Numbered from the stretch's first letter, positions 16,227-24,436 are shown. The stretch: DNA of 64,000 nt from Nesterenkonia sandarakina (GCF_003003175.1 NZ_PVTY01000003.1:124001-188000); one strand, 5' to 3'. Notes: a model not told the origin generated them from the letters alone. Numbers and translations: made by a program.

Positions 16227-17648
16227 ATGACCGAGAACACTGCTGAGACCGAATACCGTATCGAGCGCGACACCATGGGTGAGGTGAAGGTGCCCGCCCA
16301 GGCCCTGTATCGCGCACAGACCCAGCGCGCCGTGGAGAACTTCCCGATCTCGGGACGCACTCTCGAGCGCGCCCACATCGAAGCACTCGCGCGGGTGAAG
16401 AAGGCCGCAGCCCGGGCGAACCAGGAGCTCGGGGTGCTCGACGCCGAGCTCGCCGAGGCCATCGTCCACGCCGCCGAGCTGGTCGAGACCGGAGACCTCG
16501 ACGAGCACTTCCCGATCGACGTGTTCCAGACCGGTTCCGGGACCTCCTCGAACATGAACACCAACGAGGTGCTGGCCACCCTGGCCAACCGCTACCTGGC
16601 GGAGAAGGGCTCGGACAAGGAAGTCCACCCCAACGACCACGTCAACGCCTCCCAGTCCTCCAACGACGTCTTCCCCACCTCCGTGCACGTGGCAGCCACC
16701 TCCGCGCTGGTCAACGACCTGCAGCCCGCTCTGGCCTACCTCGCCGAGGCGCTGGAGGTGAAGTCAGCAGAGTTCGCCTTCGTGGTGAAGTCCGGCCGCA
16801 CCCACCTGATGGACGCCACCCCGGTGACGCTCGGTCAGGAGTTCGGCGGCTACGCCGCGCAGGTGCGCTACGGCGTCGAGCGCATCGATTCGGCCCTGCC
16901 GCGGGTGGCCGAGGTGCCCCTGGGTGGGACCGCCGTGGGCACCGGGATCAACACCCCGCTGGGCTTCGCCGAGAAGGCCATCGCCAGCCTGGCCAAGGAC
17001 ACCGGACTGCCGCTGACCGAGGCCCGTGATCACTTCGAGGCCCAGGCGAACCGGGACGGGCTGGTGGAGGCCTCCGGGCAGCTGCGCAACATCGCCTACT
17101 CGCTGATGAAGATCAACAACGACCTGCGCTGGATGGGTTCGGGCCCGAACACCGGGCTCGGCGAGATCTCCATCCCGGATCTGCAGCCCGGTTCCTCGAT
17201 CATGCCCGGCAAGGTCAACCCGGTGATCTGCGAGTCAGCGATCCAGGTCTGCGCCCAGGTGATCGGCAACGACACCACCGTCGCACTGTCCTCCACCAAC
17301 GGCGCCTTCGAGCTCAACGTCGGCATCCCAGTGATGGCCGCGAACCTGCTGGAATCGATCCGGCTGCTGAAGAACACCAGCTACGTGATGGCGGACAAGA
17401 TGATCAAGGGTCTGACCGCCAACGAGGAGCGCGCCGCGTTCCTCGCCGCGGCATCACCCTCGGTGGTCACCCCGCTGAACAAGCACATCGGCTACGAGGC
17501 GGCGGCAGAGATCGCCAAGCACGCGGTGAAGAACAAGCTCACCGTGCGCGACGCCGTGATCGAGCTGGGCTACATCGAGCGCGGTGACCTCACCGAGGCG
17601 CAGCTCGATGAGTCCCTCGACCTGATGAGCATGACCCGCCCCGGCTGA
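16227..17648 (+). CDS. fumC: Class II fumarate hydratase
   Basis: A 473-residue homotetrameric, iron-independent fumarase converting fumarate and L-malate in the TCA cycle. Signatures in order: [16 protein letters not shown] (about 95-110), [35 protein letters not shown], and the superfamily signature [15 protein letters not shown] (about 325-340) containing the catalytic Ser loop. Length and motif order match complete FumC. The order PhoH, fumC, glpX, DUF4245 is the Rv1095-Rv1100 arrangement, although the relative strands differ from M. tuberculosis. The gene ends 16 bp before a strong palindromic element. Confidence 0.96.
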   Translation: MTENTAETEYRIERDTMGEVKVPAQALYRAQTQRAVENFPISGRTLERAHIEALARVKKAAARANQELGVLDAELAEAIVHAAELVETGDLDEHFPIDVFQTGSGTSSNMNTNEVLATLANRYLAEKGSDKEVHPNDHVNASQSSNDVFPTSVHVAATSALVNDLQPALAYLAEALEVKSAEFAFVVKSGRTHLMDATPVTLGQEFGGYAAQVRYGVERIDSALPRVAEVPLGGTAVGTGINTPLGFAEKAIASLAKDTGLPLTEARDHFEAQANRDGLVEASGQLRNIAYSLMKINNDLRWMGSGPNTGLGEISIPDLQPGSSIMPGKVNPVICESAIQVCAQVIGNDTTVALSSTNGAFELNVGIPVMAANLLESIRLLKNTSYVMADKMIKGLTANEERAAFLAAASPSVVTPLNKHIGYEAAAEIAKHAVKNKLTVRDAVIELGYIERGDLTEAQLDESLDLMSMTRPG

Positions 17649-17658
17649 TCCGCTCCCA

Positions 17659-17716
17659 TCCTGGCTGGTTGCGTTCTCCGGTCGGTACGTACCGACCGGG
17701 GAACGCAACCAGCGGG
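17659..17716. repeat. Dispersed palindromic element, copy 1
   Basis: Left arm 17665-17688 and right arm 17689-17712 form a 24-bp dyad with one G-U/mismatch position. It begins CTGGCTGGTTGCGTT like copy 2 at 54567-54627. It lies between convergent fumC and the NUDIX gene, so it probably also works as a bidirectional terminator. Confidence 0.8.
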
Positions 17717-17727
17717 GTGGGGCGAAG

Positions 17728-18270
17728 TCAGCTGCGGAATCGGGCCGGGGCCTCGGCGTCCAGCGCCCAGTCGATGACCATCCGCTGATCCTCGCTGATC
17801 GGCTCCGGAAGCTCCGAGACCGGGAACCAGCCGACCTCCACGGACTCATCATCGTTGACCCGCGCCTGCCCGGAGACCGGCTCCATCTCCAGGACCGTGT
17901 CCAGGTATCGACAGGCGTCCCCATTCGGATACCGCACCAGGCCGGTCGCGAAGACCCCGGCCACACGCACCGGGCGGGCGACGACGCCGGTCTCCTCCTC
18001 GACCTCACGGACCGCGCCGATCGCCGGATCCTCCCCGGGATCGAGGATCCCCGAGGTGACGGTCCAGGCGCCGTTGTCGGCCCGGCGGACCAGCAGCACC
18101 TCGGTCTCGGCCGTTGAGGCGCCCTCGGCATGAGTGACCTGCGAGGCGGAGTCAGCGACTTCGTCGTGCACCGACGGGCGGCGCAGCACCACGCCGCGGG
18201 TCGCGGGTACCCAGAGCTCCTTGGTGCCGATGTCTTGACGCAGTTCTTTGATGAAATCAGGGGTGGGCAT
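17728..18270 (-). CDS. NUDIX hydrolase
   Basis: A 180-residue NUDIX enzyme hydrolysing a nucleoside-diphosphate-linked compound. The substrate is not predictable. The complete NUDIX box GX5EX7REUXEEXGU is at about residues 74-96 (GILDPGE then REVEEETG). An insertion of about 25 residues rich in Ala, Ser and Thr (about 36-57) precedes the core strand VLLVRRADNGAW. The C-terminus contains DDESVEVGWFPVSELPE typical of the family. ATG 18270 lies 6 nt after TAGGCT. The TAG of that box is the stop codon of the prepilin peptidase gene upstream on the same strand. Confidence 0.92.
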   Translation of the reverse strand: MPTPDFIKELRQDIGTKELWVPATRGVVLRRPSVHDEVADSASQVTHAEGASTAETEVLLVRRADNGAWTVTSGILDPGEDPAIGAVREVEEETGVVARPVRVAGVFATGLVRYPNGDACRYLDTVLEMEPVSGQARVNDDESVEVGWFPVSELPEPISEDQRMVIDWALDAEAPARFRS

Positions 18271-18276
18271 GTGCCC

Positions 18277-18282
18277 AGCCTA
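18277..18282 (-). promoter_or_regulatory. Leaderless-type -10 (TAGGCT) of NUDIX gene, overlapping a stop codon
   Basis: TAGGCT on the minus strand is 6 nt before the NUDIX ATG at 18270. Its first three bases are the TAG stop of the upstream A24 peptidase gene. Confidence 0.55.
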
Positions 18283-18807
18283 GTGAGTGCCGCCGCTGAG
18301 CATCAGCGCGATGGCGGTGCCCACCAGCAGGAAGGGCCCGAACGGAACTGCGGTCTTGGCCGTTCCGCGGCCCGAGACCAGCAGCCCTGTCGAGACCAGT
18401 CCGCCGAGCAGGAACGACAGCACGACGGCGGCCAGCACGGTGTCCCAGCCGAGGAACCCGGTGTAGAGGCCGAGCACCACGGAGAGTTTCACGTCCCCCA
18501 TGCCCAGCGCCGGGGGAGCGGCGAGGCGCACGAGCAGGAAGACTCCGCCCCAGACCAGGGCTGCGGCCAGGGCGCGCAGCGCGGCCGACGGTTGGCCCAG
18601 AAGCAGCGCGGTAGGGATCAGCAGCCCGAGCGCGATCACTGCCCAGGGGTAGATGATGCGATTCGGCAGTCGGTGCTCGCGCAGATCGATGAAGCTCAGT
18701 GCGAGGGCGCAGACCGCGAAGGCGACCCCGCCGATCAGCAGCAACAGACCAGCCGCAGCGCGATGCAGCGATCCGGAGCTCAGGAGTTCGGTGATGAACG
18801 CGATCAC
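18280..18807 (-). CDS. A24 family prepilin peptidase, methylase domain absent
   Basis: A 175-residue polytopic membrane aspartyl protease of the TadV/CpaA-like size, consisting only of the peptidase domain. The two catalytic aspartates lie in SFIDLREHRLPN (about 38-49) and GMGDVKL (about 101-107). FGPFLLVGT is the conserved C-terminal helix motif. The N-terminal zinc/methyltransferase domain of full-length PilD is missing. No pilin, Tad or type II secretion genes are in the window, so its substrate must be elsewhere. GTG start 18807 sits 6 nt after TAGGGT. Confidence 0.85.
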   Translation of the reverse strand: MIAFITELLSSGSLHRAAAGLLLLIGGVAFAVCALALSFIDLREHRLPNRIIYPWAVIALGLLIPTALLLGQPSAALRALAAALVWGGVFLLVRLAAPPALGMGDVKLSVVLGLYTGFLGWDTVLAAVVLSFLLGGLVSTGLLVSGRGTAKTAVPFGPFLLVGTAIALMLSGGTH

Positions 18808-18813
18808 GGCACC

Positions 18814-18819
18814 ACCCTA
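18814..18819 (-). promoter_or_regulatory. Leaderless-type -10 (TAGGGT) of A24 peptidase gene
   Basis: TAGGGT, a 6-nt gap (GGTGCC) and the GTG at 18807. The gap sequence is identical to that in front of the hemolysin III GTG. Confidence 0.55.
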
Positions 18820-18895
18820 GGCGTCGGGAGCTCGGGATGGAATGGCCCTGACGGTCCTGTGCAGAGTCAGCCGTGAGGCGGTGGATCCCGGGTGC

Positions 18896-19525
18896 TCAGA
18901 CCTCGCCGATGCTGGTGACGACGTCGGCGCGTCCCTCGGAGAGCCGGTAGGTCACGCCCATGACGGCGGTCCGGCCCTCGGCCACGGCATCGTGGAGCAC
19001 CCGAGAGTGATCGAGGATCCGGTGCGCGGTCTGCTTGACGTGTTCTTCGACGGTCTCGTTGACGCTGGTGATTCCAGCGCGCTGAGCGGCCATCACCGAG
19101 GGGGTGATGCGCTCGACGAGGCTGCGCACGAAACCGGTGGGGGTCACGCCGGACTCGTTGGCCTGCAGCGCAGCGGAGACGGCGCCGCAGGAGTCATGGC
19201 CGAGGATCACGATGAGCGGGACCTTCAGCTCCGACACGCTGAACTCCAGGGAGCCGAGCACGGCGTCGTCGGTGACCTGACCCGCGGTGCGGACCACGAA
19301 GACGTCGCCGAGGCCGACGTCGAAGATGATCTCCGCGGCAAGCCGGGAGTCCGAGCAGCCGAAGATCGCGGCCATCGGGTGCTGGGACTCGGTCAGCGAG
19401 GAGCGGCGTGCCGCATTCTGGTTCGGGTGCTTCGATTCGCCGGAGACGAAGCGTTCATTGCCGGTCTTGAGCAGCTCCCAGACTTCGGCGGGGAGCGGCT
19501 GGGCGGGTGCGGTCGATGCGGTCAT
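18896..19525 (-). CDS. Beta-class carbonic anhydrase
   Basis: A 209-residue zinc enzyme interconverting CO2 and bicarbonate in the cytosol. Zinc ligands are the Cys of FGCSDSRLAAE (with the catalytic Asp/Arg dyad), and His and Cys of GHDSCGAVSAA. VRTAGQVTDDAVLGSLEF is the conserved strand-helix between them. Length matches beta-CA. Its ATG overlaps the stop of the DUF4245 gene by 4 nt (19522-19525), so the two are probably translated as a coupled pair. In mycobacteria DUF4245 is next to glpX without a carbonic anhydrase, so the coupling here may be lineage-specific. Confidence 0.93.
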   Translation of the reverse strand: MTASTAPAQPLPAEVWELLKTGNERFVSGESKHPNQNAARRSSLTESQHPMAAIFGCSDSRLAAEIIFDVGLGDVFVVRTAGQVTDDAVLGSLEFSVSELKVPLIVILGHDSCGAVSAALQANESGVTPTGFVRSLVERITPSVMAAQRAGITSVNETVEEHVKQTAHRILDHSRVLHDAVAEGRTAVMGVTYRLSEGRADVVTSIGEV

Positions 19526-20145
19526 CCTGTGGAACCTCCGTTGTCGTCCTCTGTTTCTACCTCAACATCGATCGATTCGGTGACCGCCTCGGCGAAGTTC
19601 TCGAACTGTTCGTCCGGGGCCTCGCCGCCGAGCACGATGGCGGTGCCGTCGACCGTGTTCGCCTCAGCCTCCAGGACGTAGTACCGATATTCGTCGTTCT
19701 CCCGGACCTCGAAGGTCAGCCCGCCGACGGTCTCCTCCCCGGTGGGTCGGATCTGCCGCGTCAGCTCGTTGATCCAGGCGGGGTTGGGCTCATCGGTCTG
19801 TGCGAAGCTCAGGAAGCTCTGCTCCTCGACCGAGTACCCGACCTCCCAGGCGGTGACCCCGAGCTCGGCGCGGTTCTCCCACCGGGCGTAGTTCGCGGTC
19901 CATCCTTCGGGGAGATCCGGGACGATGGGGGCGTACTCGGCGACATCGCTGGTCCAGCCGGCGGCTTCTTCGACGTTGACATCTGGGGTGAAGGCGACGT
20001 CCCGCTCCGGACGCAGTCCCATCACGGCGAACACCCCGAGCAGGGTGAGGGCGACGGTGATCACCACGCCGATCATGGGCTGACGCATCCGCTTCGCCTG
20101 GGACTGCGTCAGCTGCGGAGTGGGGGTTTCTTCTGGCTCGGTCAC
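19522..20145 (-). CDS. DUF4245 domain-containing membrane protein
   Basis: A 207-residue protein with a cytosolic tail of about 23 residues, one membrane helix (about 24-44, MIGVVITVALTLLGVFAVMG) and an extracytoplasmic domain with DLPEGWTANYARWE and the C-terminal acidic tail EVETEDDNGG. This is DUF4245, of unknown function, typically adjacent and divergent to glpX in actinobacteria (Rv1100 position). It starts at GTG 20145. CACAAT ends 6 nt before it, so a weak leaderless promoter is possible, and the AGGAG between them is too close to act as a normal Shine-Dalgarno. Confidence 0.85.
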   Translation of the reverse strand: MTEPEETPTPQLTQSQAKRMRQPMIGVVITVALTLLGVFAVMGLRPERDVAFTPDVNVEEAAGWTSDVAEYAPIVPDLPEGWTANYARWENRAELGVTAWEVGYSVEEQSFLSFAQTDEPNPAWINELTRQIRPTGEETVGGLTFEVRENDEYRYYVLEAEANTVDGTAIVLGGEAPDEQFENFAEAVTESIDVEVETEDDNGGSTG

Positions 20146-20214
20146 GCTCCTATTGTGTCACCGTCGACTGACATGCCCGGGCCCGTGACTCGGTGCCGCG
20201 TCACCGCTCGCGGC

Positions 20215-20220
20215 TATGAT
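20215..20220 (+). promoter_or_regulatory. glpX -10 (TATGAT)
   Basis: TATGAT, a strong -10, would start a leader of about 53 nt before glpX. The divergent DUF4245 start is about 70 bp away. No convincing -35 was seen. Confidence 0.5.
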
Positions 20221-20279
20221 GGCGGCAGAGCCGGCGACGAGGCCGGCCATAAGCCGACACGACAAGGTGGCCCAAGCCA

Positions 20280-21344
20280 ATGAACGATTCTTCGCAGCAC
20301 GGCGGCAAACGCTCAGACGACGGCTCCTCCCAGGACTTCTCCCACCTCTCGGCACGCCTGGCCGTCGGGGACTCCGAGCCCGACCGTCACCTGGCCATGG
20401 AGCTGGTGCGCGTCACCGAGGCCGCGGCCATCGCCGGCGGCGCCTGGGTGGGCATGGGCGACAAGCTCACCGCCGATGGGGCCGCAGTGGACGCCATGCG
20501 CTCCCTGCTCGACACCGTGAACCTCAATGGGATCGTGGTCATCGGCGAGGGTGAGAAGGACGAGGCTCCGATGCTCTACAACGGCGAGCGGGTCGGCAAC
20601 GGCGCCGGACCTGAGGCCGATGTGGCGGTCGACCCGATCGACGGCACCCGGCTGACCGCACTGGGCTACAACAACGCCCTGGCCGTCCTGGCAGTTGCCG
20701 AGCGCGGCACCATGTTCGATCCTTCGGCGGTCTTCTACATGGACAAGCTGATCACCGGGCCCGACGCCGCCGACATGGTCGACCTGCGCCTTCCGGTGAA
20801 GCAGAACCTGCACCTGATCGCGAAGGCCAAGAACAAGCGGATCAGCCAGCTCAACGTCTGCGTCCTGGACCGCCCGCGCCACTCGAAGCTGGTCACCGAG
20901 ATCCGCGAGGCCGGCGCCCGCGTGCGCTTCATCATGGACGGCGATGTCGCGGGCGGCATCGCTGCGGCCCGCGAAGGCTCCGGCATCGATGTCCTGATGG
21001 GAGTCGGCGGCACACCCGAGGGCATCATCACCGCCTGCGCGATCAAGGCCGTCGGCGGCGTCATCCAGGGCCGCCTGGCCCCGGTGGACGACGAAGAGGC
21101 GCAGAAGGCGCTCGACGCCGGCCACGACGTCAGCCGGGTCCTGACCACCAACGAGCTGGTCACCGGTGACAACTGCTACTTCGCCGCCACCGGCATCACC
21201 GACGGCGACCTGCTGCGCGGCGTCCGATACCAGGGCGACAAGGTCACCACGCAGTCCATCGTGATGCGCTCGAAGTCCGGAACGGTCCGGATCATCGACG
21301 CCGAGCACCAGGCACGCAAGTGGGAGTCCTACACGCGGCAGTAG
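20280..21344 (+). CDS. glpX: Class II fructose-1,6-bisphosphatase GlpX
   Basis: A 354-residue gluconeogenic phosphatase converting fructose-1,6-bisphosphate to fructose-6-phosphate, the main FBPase of actinobacteria. Metal-binding motifs of the inositol-phosphatase-like fold are visible: [17 protein letters not shown] (about 88-104) and the DPIDGT motif (about 118-123). [15 protein letters not shown] (about 243-257) is the conserved C-terminal substrate loop. A 20-residue Ser/Asp/Gly-rich N-terminal extension precedes the core. ATG 20280 has AAGGTGG about 9 nt upstream. Confidence 0.96.
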   Translation: MNDSSQHGGKRSDDGSSQDFSHLSARLAVGDSEPDRHLAMELVRVTEAAAIAGGAWVGMGDKLTADGAAVDAMRSLLDTVNLNGIVVIGEGEKDEAPMLYNGERVGNGAGPEADVAVDPIDGTRLTALGYNNALAVLAVAERGTMFDPSAVFYMDKLITGPDAADMVDLRLPVKQNLHLIAKAKNKRISQLNVCVLDRPRHSKLVTEIREAGARVRFIMDGDVAGGIAAAREGSGIDVLMGVGGTPEGIITACAIKAVGGVIQGRLAPVDDEEAQKALDAGHDVSRVLTTNELVTGDNCYFAATGITDGDLLRGVRYQGDKVTTQSIVMRSKSGTVRIIDAEHQARKWESYTRQ

Positions 21345-21379
21345 ACACCCGGGTCGCACAGAACCTCGAGGAGGCAGGT

Positions 21380-21571
21380 ATGGGACAGCTCATGCGTTCC
21401 GCGGCGCTTCTGGCAGCGGCACTGCTGGTCATGGAGCTCCGAAGCCAGTCTGTGTTTGGCGACGCGCTCGCGGTGCCGCTGATGCTGTTCTTCGTCGGTG
21501 CGTCCGTCCACTCCGTGCTCATGACCGTGCGCAGCAGGTGGTGTCCTCCTCAGGCCGTGGGCGCTTCATAG
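21380..21571 (+). CDS. Small two-helix membrane protein
   Basis: A 63-residue protein with two hydrophobic segments (about residues 5-20 and 28-48) and a short C-terminus with one Cys (RSRWCPP). An excellent GAGGAGG lies about 5 nt before the ATG at 21380. A GTG at 21320 in the same frame overlaps glpX and is less likely. The stop is directly abutted by the ATG of the NERD gene, which suggests coupled translation. I do not recognise the family. Confidence 0.6.
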   Translation: MGQLMRSAALLAAALLVMELRSQSVFGDALAVPLMLFFVGASVHSVLMTVRSRWCPPQAVGAS

Positions 21572-22516
21572 ATGCCCGCAGACAGCCCCGAGGACGTCAG
21601 ACCGCTGCGGCTCCGGTATGCCGGAGTCTGCGCGGTCTGCGCGGAGCCGCTCCGAGTGGGAGCCGAGGCACTGCACTCGAGAAGCCGCAGGAAGGTGTTC
21701 TGTATCCCGTGCATCGACGGGTCCCGCGAAGTTTCACCGGTGAAGGAGCCGATGTCGGGGGAGCCGTCGCCGCCTCCGCCCCCGATCGAGGCCCCGCCAC
21801 CGCTGGCGGAGCTACGACTGCTTTCGGAGGACGCGGCGCGACCCGCGGCGGAGCCTGAAGTCCCCACGGCTTGGCACCGGGGACGCGCCGGTGCCGGTGC
21901 GCAGCGCGAGTACGCCAGGCGTCGAGCCAATGATGAAGCGCGGATACGCCAGAAGTGGGGGCGCTTCGGCGGCATCGCGGTTGCGCTGAGTCAGGAGAAG
22001 CAGAGCACCGCCGCGTGGGCGATCGGCGCTGAGGGGGAGCGCAGGGTCGGATCCCGCCTGGACAGGGTGGCTCTGGAGCTGGGCGGCCTGGTGCTGCACG
22101 ATCGAAAGATCCCCGGGTCCCGCGCCAACATCGATCACATTCTGATCGTGCCCCACGGCGTCTGGGTGATCGACTCCAAGAAGTACACGGGCAGGGTGGA
22201 ACTCCGGCGCAGCGGAGGACTGCTGAGTCCCCGGGTGGAGAAGCTCACCGTGCGCGGCCGAGACTGCACCCACCTGGTGGATCAGGTGTTGAAGCAAGTT
22301 GACCTGGTGCGCGGCTGCACCCCCGACGTTCCCGTCTCGGGGATGCTGTGCTTCTACCGCGCCGAATGGCCTATGGGAGGCCATCCGCGCACGCGCGGAG
22401 TCCACGTTCTCTGGCCAAGACGCGTCAAGCAGGTCGCCGGTGCCCGGAGCGGGATCCGCATCGACGTCGAGGTCGTCGGCGCGCAGCTCGCGGCCCACTT
22501 CGCGGCCGCTGAGTGA
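21572..22516 (+). CDS. NERD (nuclease-related) domain protein with N-terminal Cys4 motif
   Basis: A 314-residue protein. Residues 19-47 contain two CXXC knuckles (CAVC and CIPC, about 23 residues apart), a possible zinc ribbon. A Pro-rich linker (about 63-100) and a basic helix follow. The NERD domain occupies about 145-300 and shows a PD-(D/E)XK-like arrangement: GAEGERRVGSRLD, then IDHILIVPHGVWVIDSKKYTG with Asp and the D-S-K of the catalytic core. NERD proteins are predicted nucleases, and the role of this one is unknown. ATG 21572 follows the TAG of the small membrane protein directly. No partner helicase or kinase domain is fused. Confidence 0.8.
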   Translation: MPADSPEDVRPLRLRYAGVCAVCAEPLRVGAEALHSRSRRKVFCIPCIDGSREVSPVKEPMSGEPSPPPPPIEAPPPLAELRLLSEDAARPAAEPEVPTAWHRGRAGAGAQREYARRRANDEARIRQKWGRFGGIAVALSQEKQSTAAWAIGAEGERRVGSRLDRVALELGGLVLHDRKIPGSRANIDHILIVPHGVWVIDSKKYTGRVELRRSGGLLSPRVEKLTVRGRDCTHLVDQVLKQVDLVRGCTPDVPVSGMLCFYRAEWPMGGHPRTRGVHVLWPRRVKQVAGARSGIRIDVEVVGAQLAAHFAAAE

Positions 22517-22594
22517 GTCCCAGCAGTTCCGGTGTGCCCCGACAGCTCCGGACTGGCTCCGCCCGGAGGGCCTGACAGGATGTAGTCGGCTGTT

Positions 22595-22600
22595 TACCGT
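22595..22600 (+). promoter_or_regulatory. Leaderless-type -10 (TACCGT) of ABM gene
   Basis: TACCGT ends 6 nt before the ATG at 22607. No Shine-Dalgarno is present. Confidence 0.5.
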
Positions 22601-22606
22601 GGTGTC

Positions 22607-22906
22607 ATGACCTTCGCGAACGTGGGAACGCTGGGAGTTGCGCCGGGCACGCGGGAGCAGGTCGTCGCCATCCTGACCCGCCACAACCCCGATCTGGAAC
22701 CGGCCGGGTGTCTTCTCTACGAGGTCGGTACCAGCGAGGAGCATCCGGAGACGGTCTTCGTCACCGAGCTGTGGACCTCGGCCGAGGCGCATCGGGAGTC
22801 GCTGCAGCTGCCCGGCGTCCGGGCTCTCATCGCGGAGGCGATGCCTCTCCTCACAGGCGACATGGGCGGCTGCCAGTTCGATGTGGCCGGTTCCCCGCTC
22901 AGGTAG
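22607..22906 (+). CDS. Antibiotic biosynthesis monooxygenase (ABM) family protein
   Basis: A 99-residue dimeric ferredoxin-like-fold protein. The order VGTLGVAPGTREQVVAIL, GCLLYEVGTSEEHPETVFVTELWTSAEAHRESL matches the ABM/YgiN family (beta-alpha-beta-beta with the conserved LYEV and ELW strands and a terminal LTGDMGG strand). Members include quinol monooxygenases and haem-degrading enzymes; the reaction here is unknown. It is convergent with the I9-like/subtilase pair with only 37 bp between the stops. Confidence 0.82.
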   Translation: MTFANVGTLGVAPGTREQVVAILTRHNPDLEPAGCLLYEVGTSEEHPETVFVTELWTSAEAHRESLQLPGVRALIAEAMPLLTGDMGGCQFDVAGSPLR

Positions 22907-22943
22907 CGGCGCCGATACGCCTGGGTGCTGCCCCGTGTGGTCC

Positions 22944-23213
22944 CTACTGGACCTCGGCGTCGGGTGGGGCGATGTGGTGCCGCTGGGCACCGTCCGCCGA
23001 GGCCACGCCCGGCACCGAGGAGAAGCTGGGCGCGGCGCTCGCCTGAGTCTGCACACCGGGTGACGTCTGTGTGTGCCCGGTGATCTGGCCCAGACTGCGC
23101 AGGACCCGGTCCACCACGAGTCCGGCGGCTTCAAGCTCCGTGACGACCTCGTCGATCCCGTCCAGGTGCTCCTCATCGACGGTGATGACCCACTGCTGCT
23201 CCGCCATGCTCAC
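22944..23213 (-). CDS. Small I9-like (subtilisin propeptide fold) protein
   Basis: An 89-residue soluble protein with no signal peptide. Its layout is strand (QWVITVDEEH), long helix (LDGIDEVVTELEAAG), strand (LVVDRVLRSLGQITGH), a Ser/Ala/Gln-rich insertion, and the helix/strand motif FSSVPGVASADGA. This resembles the peptidase inhibitor I9 propeptide, in which SLPGV-x-VE is typical. The gene starts at GTG 23213 overlapping the subtilase stop by 4 nt. ATG 23207 with GGAGGG 9 nt upstream is an alternative start. The coupling to the S8 gene supports a chaperone or inhibitor acting in trans. Small proteins in this position are sometimes automatically called ketohydroxyglutarate aldolase, which the sequence does not support. 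Confidence 0.6.
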   Translation of the reverse strand: MSMAEQQWVITVDEEHLDGIDEVVTELEAAGLVVDRVLRSLGQITGHTQTSPGVQTQASAAPSFSSVPGVASADGAQRHHIAPPDAEVQ

Positions 23214-24436
23214 CGGCCCTCCCCAGGTGTGACCACGGCCAGTCCCGCCCCGACATCTTCCACCTCAGCGCCCTCCAGGAGGCGGGCGGTTCGGATCAGC
23301 TCGTCCCACAGGTCCTGTCCGCGCAGCCCGGTGGAGGCCGAGAGCAGCGCCGCGACGCCGGAGACGTGCGGCGCGGCCATCGAGGTGCCGCTGATGCTGC
23401 GGTGCAGCTCGGGTCGCGGCCAGGAGGAATAGATGTCCACCCCGGGGGCGGCGATGTCGACCTCCCCGCCGTCGTGGGCCAGCGAGCGGGCTGAGAAGTC
23501 CGCCACGCGCAGCCCGGCGTCCAGGGCGGCCACCGCCATGACGTACGGGCTGTTCGCCGGCGCCCCGACGAATCCGGGATCGCTCGCGCGGCGCCCGGCA
23601 TTGTTGCCCGCGGCCGCGATCAGCACCGCTCCCTGCTCCAGTGCCCGCCGACCCGCCGTGACATACGGCGGGTGGACCTCACGCACATCCGCGCCCAGTG
23701 ACATCGAGATGATCTGGCACCCGTTCGCCAGCGCCCAGTCGATGCCGGCGAGGATCGACGCGTCCGAACCGGACCCATCCGCGCCCAGCACCTTGGCCGA
23801 GAAGATCTCCACCTCCGAGGCCACTCCGAAGCCCGGACCGGATGGTGACGTCCAGGGTCCACAGGCGGTGCCCACGCAATGGGTGCCGTGCCCGTGCACA
23901 TCCTCGGGTCCTTCCCCGGTGATGAAGGACTCCGCGGTGACATTGCGTCCGGCGAAGTCCGGGTGCCCGGCGTCGAAGCCGGTGTCGAGCACCGCGACCC
24001 GGACCCCGGCACCGGTGAGCCCCCGATCCTGGGCGCGACCGATCTCGACGGCCTGCAACCCCCAGGTCAGCGCGGCGGTGTCGGCGTACTCAGCGGCGAT
24101 GGCCCCGTCCGTGACGGCGCGGGGATCGACAGCGCCGGGATCGACAGCGAGGGCGTCGGCGCGGGGATCGACAGTGGGGTCACCAGTGCTGCGATCCGCG
24201 GGGGTCGCGCCGATCGCGTAATAGGTGAGTTCCCGGCTGTAGCTCATCGGCGCCCGACGATCCCGGCAGCGCCCGCTGAACGCCTCCAGGTCACCGGGCT
24301 CGCCGTCCACCACGCCCACGCCGAGCCGCGGGAAGTAGATGTCGGTGGAGAATCCCTGGGCGCTGAGCAGCCCGGGAGCAACACGATCCAACATCTCAGG
24401 ATCCGTCGTGTCAAAGGTCACTACGAAACGTTCCAT
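23210..24436 (-). CDS. S8 family serine peptidase (subtilase)
   Basis: A 408-residue subtilisin-like protease. Triad residues: Asp in VAVLDTGFDAGHPDF (about 149), His in VHGHGTHCVGT (about 182) and Ser in SISGTSMAAPHVSG (about 350). The oxyanion Asn is in AAAGNNAG. Residues 1-80 (ERFVVTFDTTDPEMLDRV...) look like a built-in I9-type prodomain, followed by an Asp/Pro-rich linker with repeated VDP units. No signal peptide or membrane anchor is visible, which is unusual for the family. I prefer ATG 24436; a TTG at 24466 would add 10 residues. TAGCCT (24476-24481, minus) may be the -10. The stop overlaps the I9-like gene. Confidence 0.88.
   Translation of the reverse strand: MERFVVTFDTTDPEMLDRVAPGLLSAQGFSTDIYFPRLGVGVVDGEPGDLEAFSGRCRDRRAPMSYSRELTYYAIGATPADRSTGDPTVDPRADALAVDPGAVDPRAVTDGAIAAEYADTAALTWGLQAVEIGRAQDRGLTGAGVRVAVLDTGFDAGHPDFAGRNVTAESFITGEGPEDVHGHGTHCVGTACGPWTSPSGPGFGVASEVEIFSAKVLGADGSGSDASILAGIDWALANGCQIISMSLGADVREVHPPYVTAGRRALEQGAVLIAAAGNNAGRRASDPGFVGAPANSPYVMAVAALDAGLRVADFSARSLAHDGGEVDIAAPGVDIYSSWPRPELHRSISGTSMAAPHVSGVAALLSASTGLRGQDLWDELIRTARLLEGAEVEDVGAGLAVVTPGEGR
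24119..24180 (-). repeat. Degenerate GGGATCGACAG repeats in the subtilase linker
   Basis: Three to four imperfect copies of GGGATCGACAG on the plus strand encode, on the minus strand, repeated AVDP/TVDP units of the linker between the prodomain-like region and the catalytic domain. Copies are spaced unevenly by about 18 and 27 bp. Confidence 0.6.

Noticed and set aside
24119-24180. Possible CRISPR-like short repeats
   Set aside because: Imperfect 11-mers with uneven spacing, located inside the subtilase coding sequence and encoding repeated VDP units; no spacers or cas genes.
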